A DNA stretch of 35,121 bases from a virus (IMGVR_UViG_3300044960_000917:1-35121), one strand, 5' to 3'. Positions 1 to 6,113 are shown, counted from the stretch's first letter. The notes: generated by a model not told the origin, from the sequence alone. Translations and numbers: made by a program.

Positions 1-1086
1 TCAGGATGGGAAAGCCGTCACCTGCCCCTCGGTGTATTCCCGCTGCCGCTGCGCGCGCTGATCGAGGCGCTGCGCGGCCTCGCGTAAGTCGCCCGGCGAG
101 ACGATATTGTAGCGCTCAAACACACTGCGGGTCTTATGGCCCGTGATCAGCATGGCGACGCGCTCGGGGACGCCGGCGCGCACCAGGTTGCGCACGGCCG
201 TGCGGCGGAAGTCGTGCGGGATCCGCGCGGCCAGGCCGGCCGCGTGGCAGGCGTTGCGCCAGGCCTTGCGAAAGTCCCGGATCCGCCGGCCCTCGCGATG
301 GAACACCAAGGGGCACTCTGGATACCACTCGAGGTGCTCGGCCCACTGCCGCTCGATCAGCTCCCAGAGGAGCTGCGGCAGGTAAATCGTGCGCCCCTCT
401 TTGTTTTTGGTCGTGCCGGGCTCGCGGCGCACGGTTTTTTCCTCGAGGTCCACCTGCGCCCAGGCGAGGGGCAAGATCTCGCTGGCGATCCGCCAGCCGG
501 TGTAATAGGCGAAGGTGAGGGGAGGCTGCAGGGAGTCCGGCAGCCGGGCCAGCACCTGCTCAAACTCCTGGCGCTCGAAAAACCCCTGGCGCACATTGTT
601 TTCCTCCAGCATCTTGATGTAGGGCTGTTTGACGATGATCTCCGCACGACGGGCTAAAGTGAAGGCGCGCTTCAGCGCGGCCAGCTCGCGGTTAATCGTG
701 GCGGCACTGGCGCGCTCAGCTAGTCGCTGATTAACGTACTGCTGCACGTCGGCCGACGTGAGATGATGCGCTGTCCGATGAGCGAAGAAAGGACGAAGAT
801 GTTTCTCTACGCGAATGCGTACGGTTTGACGCGAAGCGCGTTGGTTGACCTCGTAGTCGATCAAGAGATTTTGTAGGAGCTGATCGATCATGACACGCTC
901 GACCGCCGGGCCGACATACCGGCCTTCGGCAATTTGGCCGAGTCGCGCTTGCAAGAGCTGTCTGGCCGCGGCTTTGTCTTTGGTCTTGGCGGCTTCGCAG
1001 ATGAGCTTGCCATTGACATAGTAGCCGATGTAGCACCAGCCGCGTTTGAGATAGACGCTGCCGGATCCCCGTCGATACTTGGGCAT
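1..1086 (-). CDS. int: Tyrosine-type site-specific integrase
   Basis: Phage integrase that would catalyse recombination between attP and a host attB site through a covalent 3'-phosphotyrosine intermediate. The protein is about 361 residues, a normal family length. An N-terminal arm-binding/SAM-like region (about 1-165) precedes the catalytic domain. The catalytic set is visible, numbered from the longer form: Arg200 in TGWRIASE, a Lys in the TKNK beta-hairpin, His292 and Arg295 in HDFRR, His318 in GHK, and nucleophile Tyr327 in RYN. Two adjacent ATGs exist (1089 and 1086). The second is preferred because the AGGAGG box (complement of 1092-1097) lies 5 nt from it but only 2 nt from the first. 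The gene ends exactly at the left edge, so the attachment site is probably just outside the window. Family assignment is firm; the integration target is unknown. Confidence 0.97.
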   Translation of the reverse strand: MPKYRRGSGSVYLKRGWCYIGYYVNGKLICEAAKTKDKAAARQLLQARLGQIAEGRYVGPAVERVMIDQLLQNLLIDYEVNQRASRQTVRIRVEKHLRPFFAHRTAHHLTSADVQQYVNQRLAERASAATINRELAALKRAFTLARRAEIIVKQPYIKMLEENNVRQGFFERQEFEQVLARLPDSLQPPLTFAYYTGWRIASEILPLAWAQVDLEEKTVRREPGTTKNKEGRTIYLPQLLWELIERQWAEHLEWYPECPLVFHREGRRIRDFRKAWRNACHAAGLAARIPHDFRRTAVRNLVRAGVPERVAMLITGHKTRSVFERYNIVSPGDLREAAQRLDQRAQRQREYTEGQVTAFPS

Positions 1087-1183
1087 CATTGCCTCCTCTC
1101 ACAACGGACTCCTCTTTTTCAGGCGACTGTCTGACTGAAGGAGGGGCAGGCGGGAGGAGTGTGCCGCTTTTCGGCCGCGCTGA

Positions 1184-1444
1184 TCAGGCGCCGCCTAGCC
1201 CCTGGGGTGCAGGCGGTCTATAGCGGATTCCGCGGGGAGCGGCAAGTTGTTGCGTCCGCTGCCTTCTCTGCTTCGCCATCTCACGGTCAAGCAGACGCCG
1301 AATGAAGGCCGACGCGTTGTCTTGCTGCTCCAGAAAATCATTCTGCTCGCGTGAGAGCGTGATGAGGCGCCTCACGACTTCACCACTAGTGAAACGTGGC
1401 CTGCCCGCCGCCCATGTGCGTTTGGATCCTTTTTTGATGGGCAT
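1184..1444 (-). CDS. Small basic ribbon-helix-helix-like regulator (putative)
   Basis: An 86-residue basic protein. The central stretch VRRLITLSREQNDFLE followed by NASAFIRRLLDREM has the pattern of a CopG/Arc-type ribbon-helix-helix domain: a short strand, helix A, a turn, then a second helix with the Ser-x-Phe-Ile-Arg-x-Leu-Leu signature. The N-terminus is Lys/Arg-rich and the tail is basic and Pro/Gln-rich. It is transcribed divergently from the microprotein operon at 1560. A TATAAT hexamer on the minus strand (1467-1462) lies just upstream of its ATG, but no good Shine-Dalgarno sequence is seen. Inference: an autoregulator, or a regulator of excision or of the divergent operon, acting on the AT-rich inverted repeat at 1478-1522. 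The RHH assignment rests on pattern only. Confidence 0.7.
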   Translation of the reverse strand: MPIKKGSKRTWAAGRPRFTSGEVVRRLITLSREQNDFLEQQDNASAFIRRLLDREMAKQRRQRTQQLAAPRGIRYRPPAPQGLGGA

Positions 1445-1477
1445 AGGCAGAGTGTAGCAGAATTATATTAAAAATAC

Positions 1478-1522
1478 ATATATTTATTAGAATACCGCTT
1501 GACAGTCGTTCAATAAATATAT
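1478..1522. repeat. 11-bp perfect inverted repeat, candidate operator
   Basis: ATATATTTATT (1478-1488) is repeated as its exact complement AATAAATATAT (1512-1522), 23 bp apart. The arms flank the TTGACA box at 1499-1504, and the right arm touches the -10 box. AT-rich arms around a divergent promoter next to a ribbon-helix-helix-like gene suggest an operator. AT-rich sequence makes chance repeats more likely, so this is tentative. Confidence 0.5.
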
Positions 1523-1527
1523 ATATT
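1499..1527 (+). promoter_or_regulatory. Sigma70-like promoter for the 1560 operon
   Basis: A consensus -35 box TTGACA (1499-1504) is followed by a 17-bp spacer and TATATT (1522-1527). Transcription would start near 1534, giving a leader of about 26 nt containing an AAGGAG ribosome-binding site (1547-1552) 7 nt before the GTG start at 1560. Confidence 0.75.
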
Positions 1528-1559
1528 ATTATAAAAGGGGCACAGAAAGGAGCGCGTGG

Positions 1560-1793
1560 GTGGCGAAAAAAGAGCGGTTAACCGAAGAGATTCGATACAG
1601 CGCTGAACTGGTGAAAGTCACGTGGGCGACGTTGATTGCGGTGGTTGCCGGGACGCTCAGTGTCTTTGCGAAAAACGTTCCGTACCAGCTAGCATTGGTG
1701 ATCGGGATTGTGGTAGCGATAGGATTGGGAATGATGACGTGGCGCTTACATAAAAAAGTCGAAACACACATCTCGCAGTTAGAGGAGGTGTGA
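1560..1793 (+). CDS. Small two-TM membrane protein
   Basis: A 77-residue protein starting at GTG, chosen for the AAGGAG box 7 nt upstream. It has two hydrophobic segments, about residues 20-37 and 42-60, separated by a short KNVP-containing turn, with charged N- and C-terminal tails. This is a hairpin inner-membrane topology with both ends probably cytoplasmic. It is the first gene of an operon with the 24-residue membrane peptide at 1796 and the DUF2283 protein at 1873, driven by the promoter at 1499-1527. No family is recognised. The size and topology would suit a superinfection-exclusion or membrane-modifying protein, but that is speculation from position beside the immunity region. Confidence 0.7.
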   Translation: MAKKERLTEEIRYSAELVKVTWATLIAVVAGTLSVFAKNVPYQLALVIGIVVAIGLGMMTWRLHKKVETHISQLEEV

Positions 1794-1795
1794 CG

Positions 1796-1870
1796 ATGAC
1801 ACTCGAAGTATTCACCTTAATCGCACTGGCTGCCGTCATCCTCATTACCGGCTGGGCCATTAGCAAGTAG
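1796..1870 (+). CDS. 24-residue membrane microprotein
   Basis: An ATG ORF starting 2 nt after the preceding stop, with a strong AGGAGG box at 1782-1787. It encodes 24 residues: a short acidic N-terminus (MTLEV), then about 17 hydrophobic residues ending GWAISK. It is essentially a single transmembrane helix. The strong ribosome-binding site, close spacing and the downstream gene starting 2 nt after its stop support it as a real gene. No homologue is recognised. Confidence 0.6.
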   Translation: MTLEVFTLIALAAVILITGWAISK

Positions 1871-1872
1871 CC

Positions 1873-2127
1873 ATGGAGAGTGCGTATTTCCCAGACACCA
1901 ATACGTTACTCATTCGGTTCAGTGAGGCCCCGGTCACCGACACGCGTGACCTGACCGGGGATGTGCTAGTGGAGTTTGACGCGGCGGGCCAGCTGGTCAG
2001 CATGACGATAGAACAGGCGAAGGCCCGCCCGGGGCTCGAGCCCGTGTCGTTTCAGACCCTCCCGGCCGTCGGCCCGATTGTCCTTGGCTCCGAACAGGAC
2101 AAGCAGCGCAGCCCGCAGGCGGCGTAA
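1873..2127 (+). CDS. DUF2283-like protein
   Basis: An 84-residue protein. It resembles the DUF2283 family: an opening of the type YFPDTNTLLIRFSE, then GDVLVEFDAAGQLVSMTIEQA, matching that family's pattern of a strand carrying an 'I.F' core followed by 'G.l.e.d..G..v.i.i..A'. DUF2283 proteins are small and common on mobile elements and next to toxin-antitoxin loci; their biochemical role is unknown. The gene starts 2 nt after the preceding microprotein and is the last intact gene of its operon. A well-placed AGGAGG and ATG follow at 2128-2141 but lead into a minus-strand gene. Confidence 0.75.
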   Translation: MESAYFPDTNTLLIRFSEAPVTDTRDLTGDVLVEFDAAGQLVSMTIEQAKARPGLEPVSFQTLPAVGPIVLGSEQDKQRSPQAA

Positions 2128-2172
2128 GGAGGCCTCAGATGATCATAAATGGATGGCTCGCCGATGTGTCAT

Positions 2173-2661
2173 CTACCGCTGTGGCCCGTCGAATGGGTTC
2201 TTCCCGGCTCGCTTCAGCGCTATCAGCCTGCTCGCGCACTGTAGAGTCGAGAGCTGGTTGACCTGTGCGTCGTAAAACCACTGTGTGAGACCAACCCCCA
2301 GGCGCACACCGAGCTTGTACCCCTGACTTTTGTCTGGTCGTTTCTCGATATCTCGTATGCGCTGTGCCCGGAGCTCGGACTTGAGAGCTGCACAGGGGCT
2401 GAGCGTGCCGAATTGTAAGAAGAATGCCGAGAGCGCTATACCGATGATTCCTAGGATGAGTGCGGCAATGCTTTCCAGCCCTGTCGGTTGACTAGCAGGT
2501 TTTTGGGTGGGGGGAAGGGGATCTGCCTGGGGTTCTGTCTTCTTCGCCACCGGGATCTTCTCTGGCTGATCAGCCGCGGCCGCTGCCGTGCGGCGTCTCT
2601 GTTGTTGGGCGCGGATGTATTCGCCGGAAAAGCCCACGGTAAGCCCCCTTATGTCTATCAA
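2173..2661 (-). CDS. Single-TM protein of a moron cassette
   Basis: A 162-residue protein. It has a basic, Gln/Ala-rich cytoplasmic-looking N-terminus (about 1-60, with a Pro-rich stretch around 45-58) and one strong transmembrane helix (about 63-83, rich in Ile, Leu and Gly). The C-terminal part contains two Cys residues and many charged residues (RDIEKRPDKSQGYKLG) and would lie outside the cytoplasm in an N-in topology. It is the third gene of a minus-strand operon with two secreted-protein genes. No family is recognised. Base composition is less GC-rich than the phage backbone. Confidence 0.65.
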   Translation of the reverse strand: MIDIRGLTVGFSGEYIRAQQQRRRTAAAAADQPEKIPVAKKTEPQADPLPPTQKPASQPTGLESIAALILGIIGIALSAFFLQFGTLSPCAALKSELRAQRIRDIEKRPDKSQGYKLGVRLGVGLTQWFYDAQVNQLSTLQCASRLIALKRAGKNPFDGPQR

Positions 2662-2676
2662 AGAAATCGGCCTTTC

Positions 2677-3027
2677 TCATTCACAAAGCTTCAGACCACG
2701 CTGGATAATGTCCGTGTCGGAGATCGGAAAGAATCCACCAGCCTGGGCAACCGTAGGCAAAGGGTGAGGCTTCAGAATTTCTGTGATCGGCTTATATCGG
2801 CGAGCATATCGGTCCATGGCTTTCCCATTGATGTTATACGTCCCGCGGTCTGTGTGCAGAATGACTGCATTAATCCGGCACTCCAAGCGTCCAGAACTGA
2901 TGGTGAATGGCCACTTATCCCCGTACTCATCTTTGGAGATATACTCCATTCTGGCTGCCTGGGCGCTTGCCAGCACCAGAACAGCTAAGAGTACATCTGT
3001 GAGAATGGCTCCAAAAAATTTCTTCAT
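2677..3027 (-). CDS. Secreted DUF2511 (YebY-like) protein
   Basis: A 116-residue protein with a clear Sec signal peptide (MKKF start, hydrophobic core, ASAQAA cleavage region near residue 25). The mature part begins ISKDEYGDKWPFTI and contains a conserved Cys in LECR, the YNINGKAM segment and a C-terminal KLC. This matches the DUF2511/YebY pattern of periplasmic proteins of unknown function. The longer ORF extending to 3276 was rejected, because an AAGGAG box sits 6 nt before this ATG and the signal peptide starts here. It lies 10 nt downstream of the Cys-rich secreted protein gene and upstream of the single-TM gene. Finding it between the integrase and repressor of a prophage suggests lysogenic conversion. 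Confidence 0.78.
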   Translation of the reverse strand: MKKFFGAILTDVLLAVLVLASAQAARMEYISKDEYGDKWPFTISSGRLECRINAVILHTDRGTYNINGKAMDRYARRYKPITEILKPHPLPTVAQAGGFFPISDTDIIQRGLKLCE

Positions 3028-3037
3028 CAATTGCTCC

Positions 3038-3298
3038 TTAGCAGGATTCTTCGAGGCCTGGCCCGTGACACCTGCAGCTCGGGCTGAGTGCACCGTCACA
3101 GCATCGCACCCGGCCGCCGTCGCAGCCACAGACGCCGCCGTGATGTGAGCAGCAGCCGCGCCGCTCGGGCGCGTCCTGCGAGAATCCGCCTGCCGTGACA
3201 AGGAGCGATGTTGCAGAAGATGGTTTGGAGATAATGACACCACCGACCGTAAGGAAGAGAGCCCAGGTAAGAGCAAGGATCGAGAGGGATGTTCTCAT
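3038..3298 (-). CDS. Secreted cysteine-rich small protein
   Basis: An 86-residue protein. The N-terminus (MRTSLSILALTWALFLTVGG) is a signal peptide or anchor. The C-terminal third is very Cys-rich, with nine Cys in about 40 residues, in a CCSHHGGVCGC, RCCDG, SPSCRC arrangement typical of a recurrent family of small exported SHHGG-type bacterial proteins of unknown function. The start was set at 3298 rather than 3316 because a GAGGAG box lies about 7 nt upstream. It is the first gene of the three-gene minus-strand cassette. The paired Cys and His residues suggest metal binding or multiple disulfides outside the cytoplasm. Confidence 0.75.
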   Translation of the reverse strand: MRTSLSILALTWALFLTVGGVIISKPSSATSLLVTAGGFSQDAPERRGCCSHHGGVCGCDGGRVRCCDGALSPSCRCHGPGLEESC

Positions 3299-3396
3299 GA
3301 CCGATCTCCTCTGCAAAGAGATCGGCTCTTATTGGAAAGGCTTAATATTAACAATAGGCGAAATACATCATTGACTGACAATAAACCACAATCAGC

Positions 3397-3777
3397 CTAT
3401 TTTTCCGCACGGCCGCTCGATATCCGTTTTTCTGTAGGCAATGGAAGTTTTCTTTCCAGGGCTAACTCCCAGAGGCGATTTTTTCGGCCGAGTTCTTTGA
3501 CTTCTCCGTACATAAGAGTGTCTTCGTCTACATCGCAGATCTCTACGATCCTCGCGATGGTTGCACCGTCTGGGACTCGTTTGCGTTTTTCCCAGCCAGT
3601 AATCGTGGATTGTTTGACGGGGTTCATGAGGGAGCCAATAAGCAAACCGAACTCCGCCTGGGTGAGCTCTTTCAATTCGCCTTGAGCGTCAGTCTTTCCG
3701 AGTAATCTACCAGCCAAGTATCGGATTCTTTGGATGTTTTTCCCGAAAGTTTCCGGCCTATTTAATGCTCTTGACAT
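3397..3777 (-). CDS. Phage repressor (XRE/HTH_3, CI-like)
   Basis: A 126-residue DNA-binding protein. A helix-turn-helix of the Cro/CI type is visible at about residues 37-85: LTQAEFGLLIG, then QSTITGWEKRKRVPDGATIARIVEICDVDEDTLMYG, where STITGWEKRKRVP is the recognition helix and following loop. It is divergent from the Cro-like gene at 3810, with operator-like repeats between, which is the classic lysogeny switch. It is too short to carry an S24/LexA-like self-cleavage domain and no Ala-Gly/Ser/Lys cleavage motif is seen. Induction probably does not use RecA-stimulated autocleavage. No Shine-Dalgarno sequence precedes the ATG, so its maintenance transcript may be leaderless. Confidence 0.88.
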   Translation of the reverse strand: MSRALNRPETFGKNIQRIRYLAGRLLGKTDAQGELKELTQAEFGLLIGSLMNPVKQSTITGWEKRKRVPDGATIARIVEICDVDEDTLMYGEVKELGRKNRLWELALERKLPLPTEKRISSGRAEK

Positions 3778-3804
3778 TTTAATGCTTAAAGCGTTATTAT
3801 GCTT
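3761..3804. promoter_or_regulatory. Three operator-like repeats of the lysogeny switch
   Basis: TTTAATGCT occurs at 3761-3769 and 3778-3786, and ATTATGCT at 3796-3803. The GCT triplets are exactly 17 bp apart each time. The first two extend into imperfect 15-bp dyads: AATGCTCTTGACATT (3764-3778) and AATGCTTAAAGCGTT (3781-3795). They overlap the -35 and the spacer of the rightward promoter, as expected for repressor and Cro binding sites. Confidence 0.65.
3771..3800 (+). promoter_or_regulatory. Rightward early promoter (pR-like)
   Basis: TTGACA (3771-3776), an 18-bp spacer and TATTAT (3795-3800). The predicted start is at about 3806-3808, only a few bases before the ATG at 3810, so the first message would be essentially leaderless. 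It overlaps the operator repeats. Confidence 0.75.
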
Positions 3805-3809
3805 ATGGG

Positions 3810-4079
3810 ATGAAAAACAAAGCTTTAATAAATTACAACCTTTTAAGTCCTTACCGGCTAGACCGCAAAAAAGTCAAGTTATTACAAGCTGAACGTGAGC
3901 TGAGAAACATAGACATTGCCCGGATGAAGGGCATTCATCCCGTTCCGCTCGCTCACAATATCTCTGGCAAGGGCCGAAACCTTGCGATTCAACAAGCGAT
4001 TGCTGACGCGTTGGGCGTTTCCCTCGAATCCATCGCTATTCCTGTTGCCAAAACGCGAGTCAGAAAATGCGCCGCCTGA
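3810..4079 (+). CDS. Cro-like HTH regulator
   Basis: An 89-residue DNA-binding protein. The C-terminal half (about 25-75) reads as a small HTH of the Ner/Cro type: AERELRNIDIARMKGIHPVPLAHNISG, then KGRNLAIQQAIADALGV, the last part being the typical 'ieeaiAeaLGv' helix after a recognition helix. It is divergent from the CI-like gene. The start codon follows the predicted transcription start by a few bases and has no Shine-Dalgarno sequence. The nearer ATG at 3805 is out of frame and stops at once. Likely role: early lytic-side repressor of the maintenance promoter. Confidence 0.8.
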   Translation: MKNKALINYNLLSPYRLDRKKVKLLQAERELRNIDIARMKGIHPVPLAHNISGKGRNLAIQQAIADALGVSLESIAIPVAKTRVRKCAA

Positions 4080-4142
4080 GGTCCCCATGCTGACCGCCAC
4101 CGACACCCGGAAAACCGACACCACCCCACGAAAGGAGACCGC

Positions 4143-4376
4143 ATGATTCGCGGTGCGCTTCCCTCATCCCCGCTGGAGCGCTGGCAGTCCGCCCGCGAGC
4201 TGCAGCGGCAGATCGACGCGAGCTGGCAGACCCTCGCGCAGCAGCTGCAGGCCTTACACCAGGTGGATCGGGCCGCCTTCGAAGACGAGCTGGTCACCTT
4301 ACGCGGGCAGCTCGTGCTGCTGTGGCAGGCACGCCACCACGCCGCACGTCCCACTCAGCCCGGACACGGAGCCTAG
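4143..4376 (+). CDS. Small helical hypothetical protein
   Basis: A 77-residue protein dominated by one or two amphipathic helices (LERWQSARELQRQIDASWQTLAQQLQALHQ, then AAFEDELVTLRGQLVLLWQARHH). An AAAGGAG box lies 5 nt before the start. A possible 19-codon leader ORF (4087-4146) overlaps its ATG by the ATGA arrangement. It is part of the early rightward operon and is followed 2 nt later by the next gene. No family is recognised. Confidence 0.65.
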   Translation: MIRGALPSSPLERWQSARELQRQIDASWQTLAQQLQALHQVDRAAFEDELVTLRGQLVLLWQARHHAARPTQPGHGA

Positions 4377-4378
4377 CC

Positions 4379-4636
4379 ATGCCGTCGCTTACGCTTCCGC
4401 CCCCAGATCACACGGGTTGCGAGCCACTCCGCACGACCGTGGAACAGAAAACGCAGGCCGCCATCACCCTCATCGCGCGGGTGTCACGCCGCCCGGTGCA
4501 CGAGATTGAGACCCAGCTCCGTCAGCGCTGGCACGCCCGGGGGCTCACCGCCGGGGAGATCGAGGCCGAGCTCACGGCCACCATTGCCGACCTCCGCCGG
4601 GACCTGGCTTGGCAGCGCGAACAGGTGGCCGGCTAA
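4379..4636 (+). CDS. Small hypothetical early protein
   Basis: An 85-residue protein starting 2 nt after the preceding stop. The longer reading from 4322 was rejected because it overlaps the previous gene. The C-terminal half is helical and charged (VHEIETQLRQRWHARGLTAGEIEAELTATIADLRRDLAWQ) and may form a coiled coil or dimerise. No family is recognised; its position in the early operon suggests a regulatory or accessory role. Confidence 0.6.
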   Translation: MPSLTLPPPDHTGCEPLRTTVEQKTQAAITLIARVSRRPVHEIETQLRQRWHARGLTAGEIEAELTATIADLRRDLAWQREQVAG

Positions 4637-4651
4637 CGAAAGGACACGACC

Positions 4652-4750
4652 ATGACCGTGCATGACCTGTTTGCCGTGCTCTCGCTGCTGCCCACGCTCC
4701 TGATCGGCACGGTGGTGCTCTGGGGCGCGCTGCGGGTGGTGAGGGCGTAG
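4652..4750 (+). CDS. 32-residue membrane microprotein
   Basis: An ATG ORF of 32 residues with an AAGGA box (4639-4643) at suitable distance. Starting MTVHDLFAVLSLLPTLLIG, it is a single hydrophobic helix ending in a basic tail (RVVRA), a topology consistent with a small inner-membrane protein. It sits between two early genes with 15-nt and 2-nt gaps, which supports it as a real gene. It is unrelated in sequence to the microproteins at 1796 and 20710. Confidence 0.6.
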   Translation: MTVHDLFAVLSLLPTLLIGTVVLWGALRVVRA

Positions 4751-4752
4751 CC

Positions 4753-5352
4753 ATGGCGATGCTCCAGGAACTACCGCCGCCGGCGCCCGCGCGCAGGGGG
4801 ACCGCCACCGACCGCATTGTGGTGGTAAACCGCTTGACGCTGGTCGAGGACCTCGTCCATCACGAACTCGAGCGCTGCTTCGTGCTGGAGAAACAGGCCT
4901 CGGTCCGACAGGCGGCCCAGCAGATGGGCTGGGGCTATGATTCACTGGTGCGCTGCGTGCGTGGCGTGCAGCCGTTCCCGGCCGGCCGGCTGCCGGCCCT
5001 CTGTGTCGCCACGCAGAGCCTGCGCTTTCTCGAGGTGCTGGTCCGGACGCTGGGCAGGCACATCGCGGAGATCCCGGGACTGCCGCGGATGCCGCTCCCC
5101 ACGCGGCCGCCGCTGCTCGTGGTCACCGAGCTGCTCGCCATCTGCGGGAGGCTGGCACAGGCGATCCGGCTGGTGGCGGCGGACGAGGACGAGATCCAAG
5201 TCCCGCTCGATCCCGACAACCTGCGGGAAATCAACAACGCGATCGACGAGGCGCATGCCTTACTCGAGATCTTACGCACGGTGATGAACAGCGCCGGCAA
5301 GCCGTCGCAGAGACCGCGTGGAGAGCACCAACACGATGAGGGAACCACGTAA
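4753..5352 (+). CDS. CII/CP76-like phage regulator (putative)
   Basis: A 199-residue protein. Residues about 48-100 (ASVRQAAQQMGWGYDSLVRCVRG, then FPAGRLPALCVATQSLRFLEVLVRTLG) have the layout of the phage regulatory CII/CP76 family: a helix-turn-helix followed by a helix that reads 'l...ela.i..atgd..il..la..lG'. The C-terminal part (about 120-185) is helical (LLAICGRLAQAIRLVAADEDEI; NNAIDEAHALLEILRTVM). It starts 2 nt after the microprotein stop, and its end overlaps the next gene by 17 nt. The likely role is early transcription control of the lysis-lysogeny decision. The similarity is by pattern, so a different HTH regulator is possible. Confidence 0.6.
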   Translation: MAMLQELPPPAPARRGTATDRIVVVNRLTLVEDLVHHELERCFVLEKQASVRQAAQQMGWGYDSLVRCVRGVQPFPAGRLPALCVATQSLRFLEVLVRTLGRHIAEIPGLPRMPLPTRPPLLVVTELLAICGRLAQAIRLVAADEDEIQVPLDPDNLREINNAIDEAHALLEILRTVMNSAGKPSQRPRGEHQHDEGTT

Positions 5353-5866
5353 GCACCACCCGGGGGGGGGAGCATCGCCGCGGCCCCCCAGCGGCAATCC
5401 GTCCGCCGCCGTCATTCGCGTGGCCAACGGGTACATCGTGTGTGAGAACGATCGGCTGATCCCGACGCAGATCTGCGCCGACTGGCCGAGCGTCGCCGCC
5501 GCGCTCTACCAGGCGCTGCACCCCGACGGGCCCGACCCCGCGTGCGCGGTGCCTGTTCCACCGTCACCCCCGGACACCCCGGAGCCCCCTGTATCATCGG
5601 CGGAGTCACCGGAGTGGCTCACCGCCCCCGAGCTCGCGCGGCGGTTGCGTGTGCAACTGCGCACGATCCGCGCCTGGACGAAGGAGGGCATGCCGCACCT
5701 GCCCGTGGGGCGCAAGATCCGCTACCGCGTGGGCGAGTGTGAGATGTGGTTACGCGCGCGTCAGGCGAAAAAAAAGCAAATCCGTGATAGGTCGAACAGG
5801 TTACACCCGGCGGGGAACCAACTCAGGGGGGAGGACGATGAACGCCCGACTGGCCTATCTGTGTGA
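5336..5866 (+). CDS. Excisionase/MerR-like HTH_17 protein
   Basis: A 176-residue protein in which residues about 93-140 form a helix-turn-helix of the HTH_17/excisionase type: EWLTAPELARRLRVQLRTIRAWTKEG, then LPVGRKIRYRVGECEMWL. This is the form seen in Xis and in helper DNA-binding proteins. The N-terminal domain (about 24-62) is of unknown type, and a Pro-rich linker (about 66-92) joins the two. The ATG at 5336 is preferred over 5318 because a GGAG-like box precedes it and the overlap with the upstream gene is shorter. Nine consecutive G residues (5362-5370) encode Gly10-12. Its role is probably directionality of integrase or early regulation. Confidence 0.7.
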   Translation: MREPRKHHPGGGASPRPPSGNPSAAVIRVANGYIVCENDRLIPTQICADWPSVAAALYQALHPDGPDPACAVPVPPSPPDTPEPPVSSAESPEWLTAPELARRLRVQLRTIRAWTKEGMPHLPVGRKIRYRVGECEMWLRARQAKKKQIRDRSNRLHPAGNQLRGEDDERPTGLSV

Positions 5867-6080
5867 ATCGTGTCACGCCATTTTCGAGCGGTGTCCCCAC
5901 GGCCGATGTGAGACGTGTGGATCCGCGGCCGTGTGGCCGCTGGCGACGCTGCTCGCGGGCCGCCCGCCCGCCCTCGCACGGCACGAACAGGGGCAACGGA
6001 ACGGCCAGGTGCCGGCGCGGACGCCGGGGCGCGTGCTGGCCTTTGCGTTCGTGCGCTACGGTCAGCGCCGACGAGAATAG
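5838..6080 (+). CDS. Small zinc-ribbon protein
   Basis: An 80-residue protein preceded by a strong GGGGGGAGG box and overlapping the previous gene by 29 nt. Near the N-terminus, LCESCHAIFERCPHGRCETCGS contains Cys pairs (CxxC and CxxC) plus a His/Cys between, a zinc-ribbon pattern. The C-terminus is basic. Small proteins of this type are frequent in phage early regions and may bind DNA or RNA polymerase; the specific role is unknown. Confidence 0.7.
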   Translation: MNARLAYLCESCHAIFERCPHGRCETCGSAAVWPLATLLAGRPPALARHEQGQRNGQVPARTPGRVLAFAFVRYGQRRRE

Positions 6081-6113
6081 CGCCAGATCGCGCCATACCG
6101 CGCCAGTGGCGCC
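6080..6113. repeat. 10-bp-phased GCGCCA iterons
   Basis: GCGCCA occurs at 6080-6085, 6090-6095 and 6100-6105, exactly 10 bp apart. A GGCGCC palindrome at 6108-6113 carries a fourth GCGCC. The repeats fill most of the 53-bp gap upstream of the tandem-HTH gene. One helical turn of spacing puts every copy on the same face of the DNA, as in operators or replication iterons. Confidence 0.55.

Noticed and set aside
1-120. Attachment site (attP/attL) at the left edge
   Set aside because: The window begins inside the integrase stop, and no direct repeat between the two window ends could be identified by eye.
2677-3276. Longer start (199 residues) for the DUF2511-like gene
   Set aside because: The extension overlaps the Cys-rich secreted gene and would bury the signal peptide inside. 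The start at 3027 has AAGGAG at good spacing.
4087-4146. 19-codon ORF overlapping the start of the 4143 gene
   Set aside because: The ATGA overlap is suggestive, but the peptide is Thr-rich and low complexity and its ribosome-binding site is weak. I mention it only as a possible leader.
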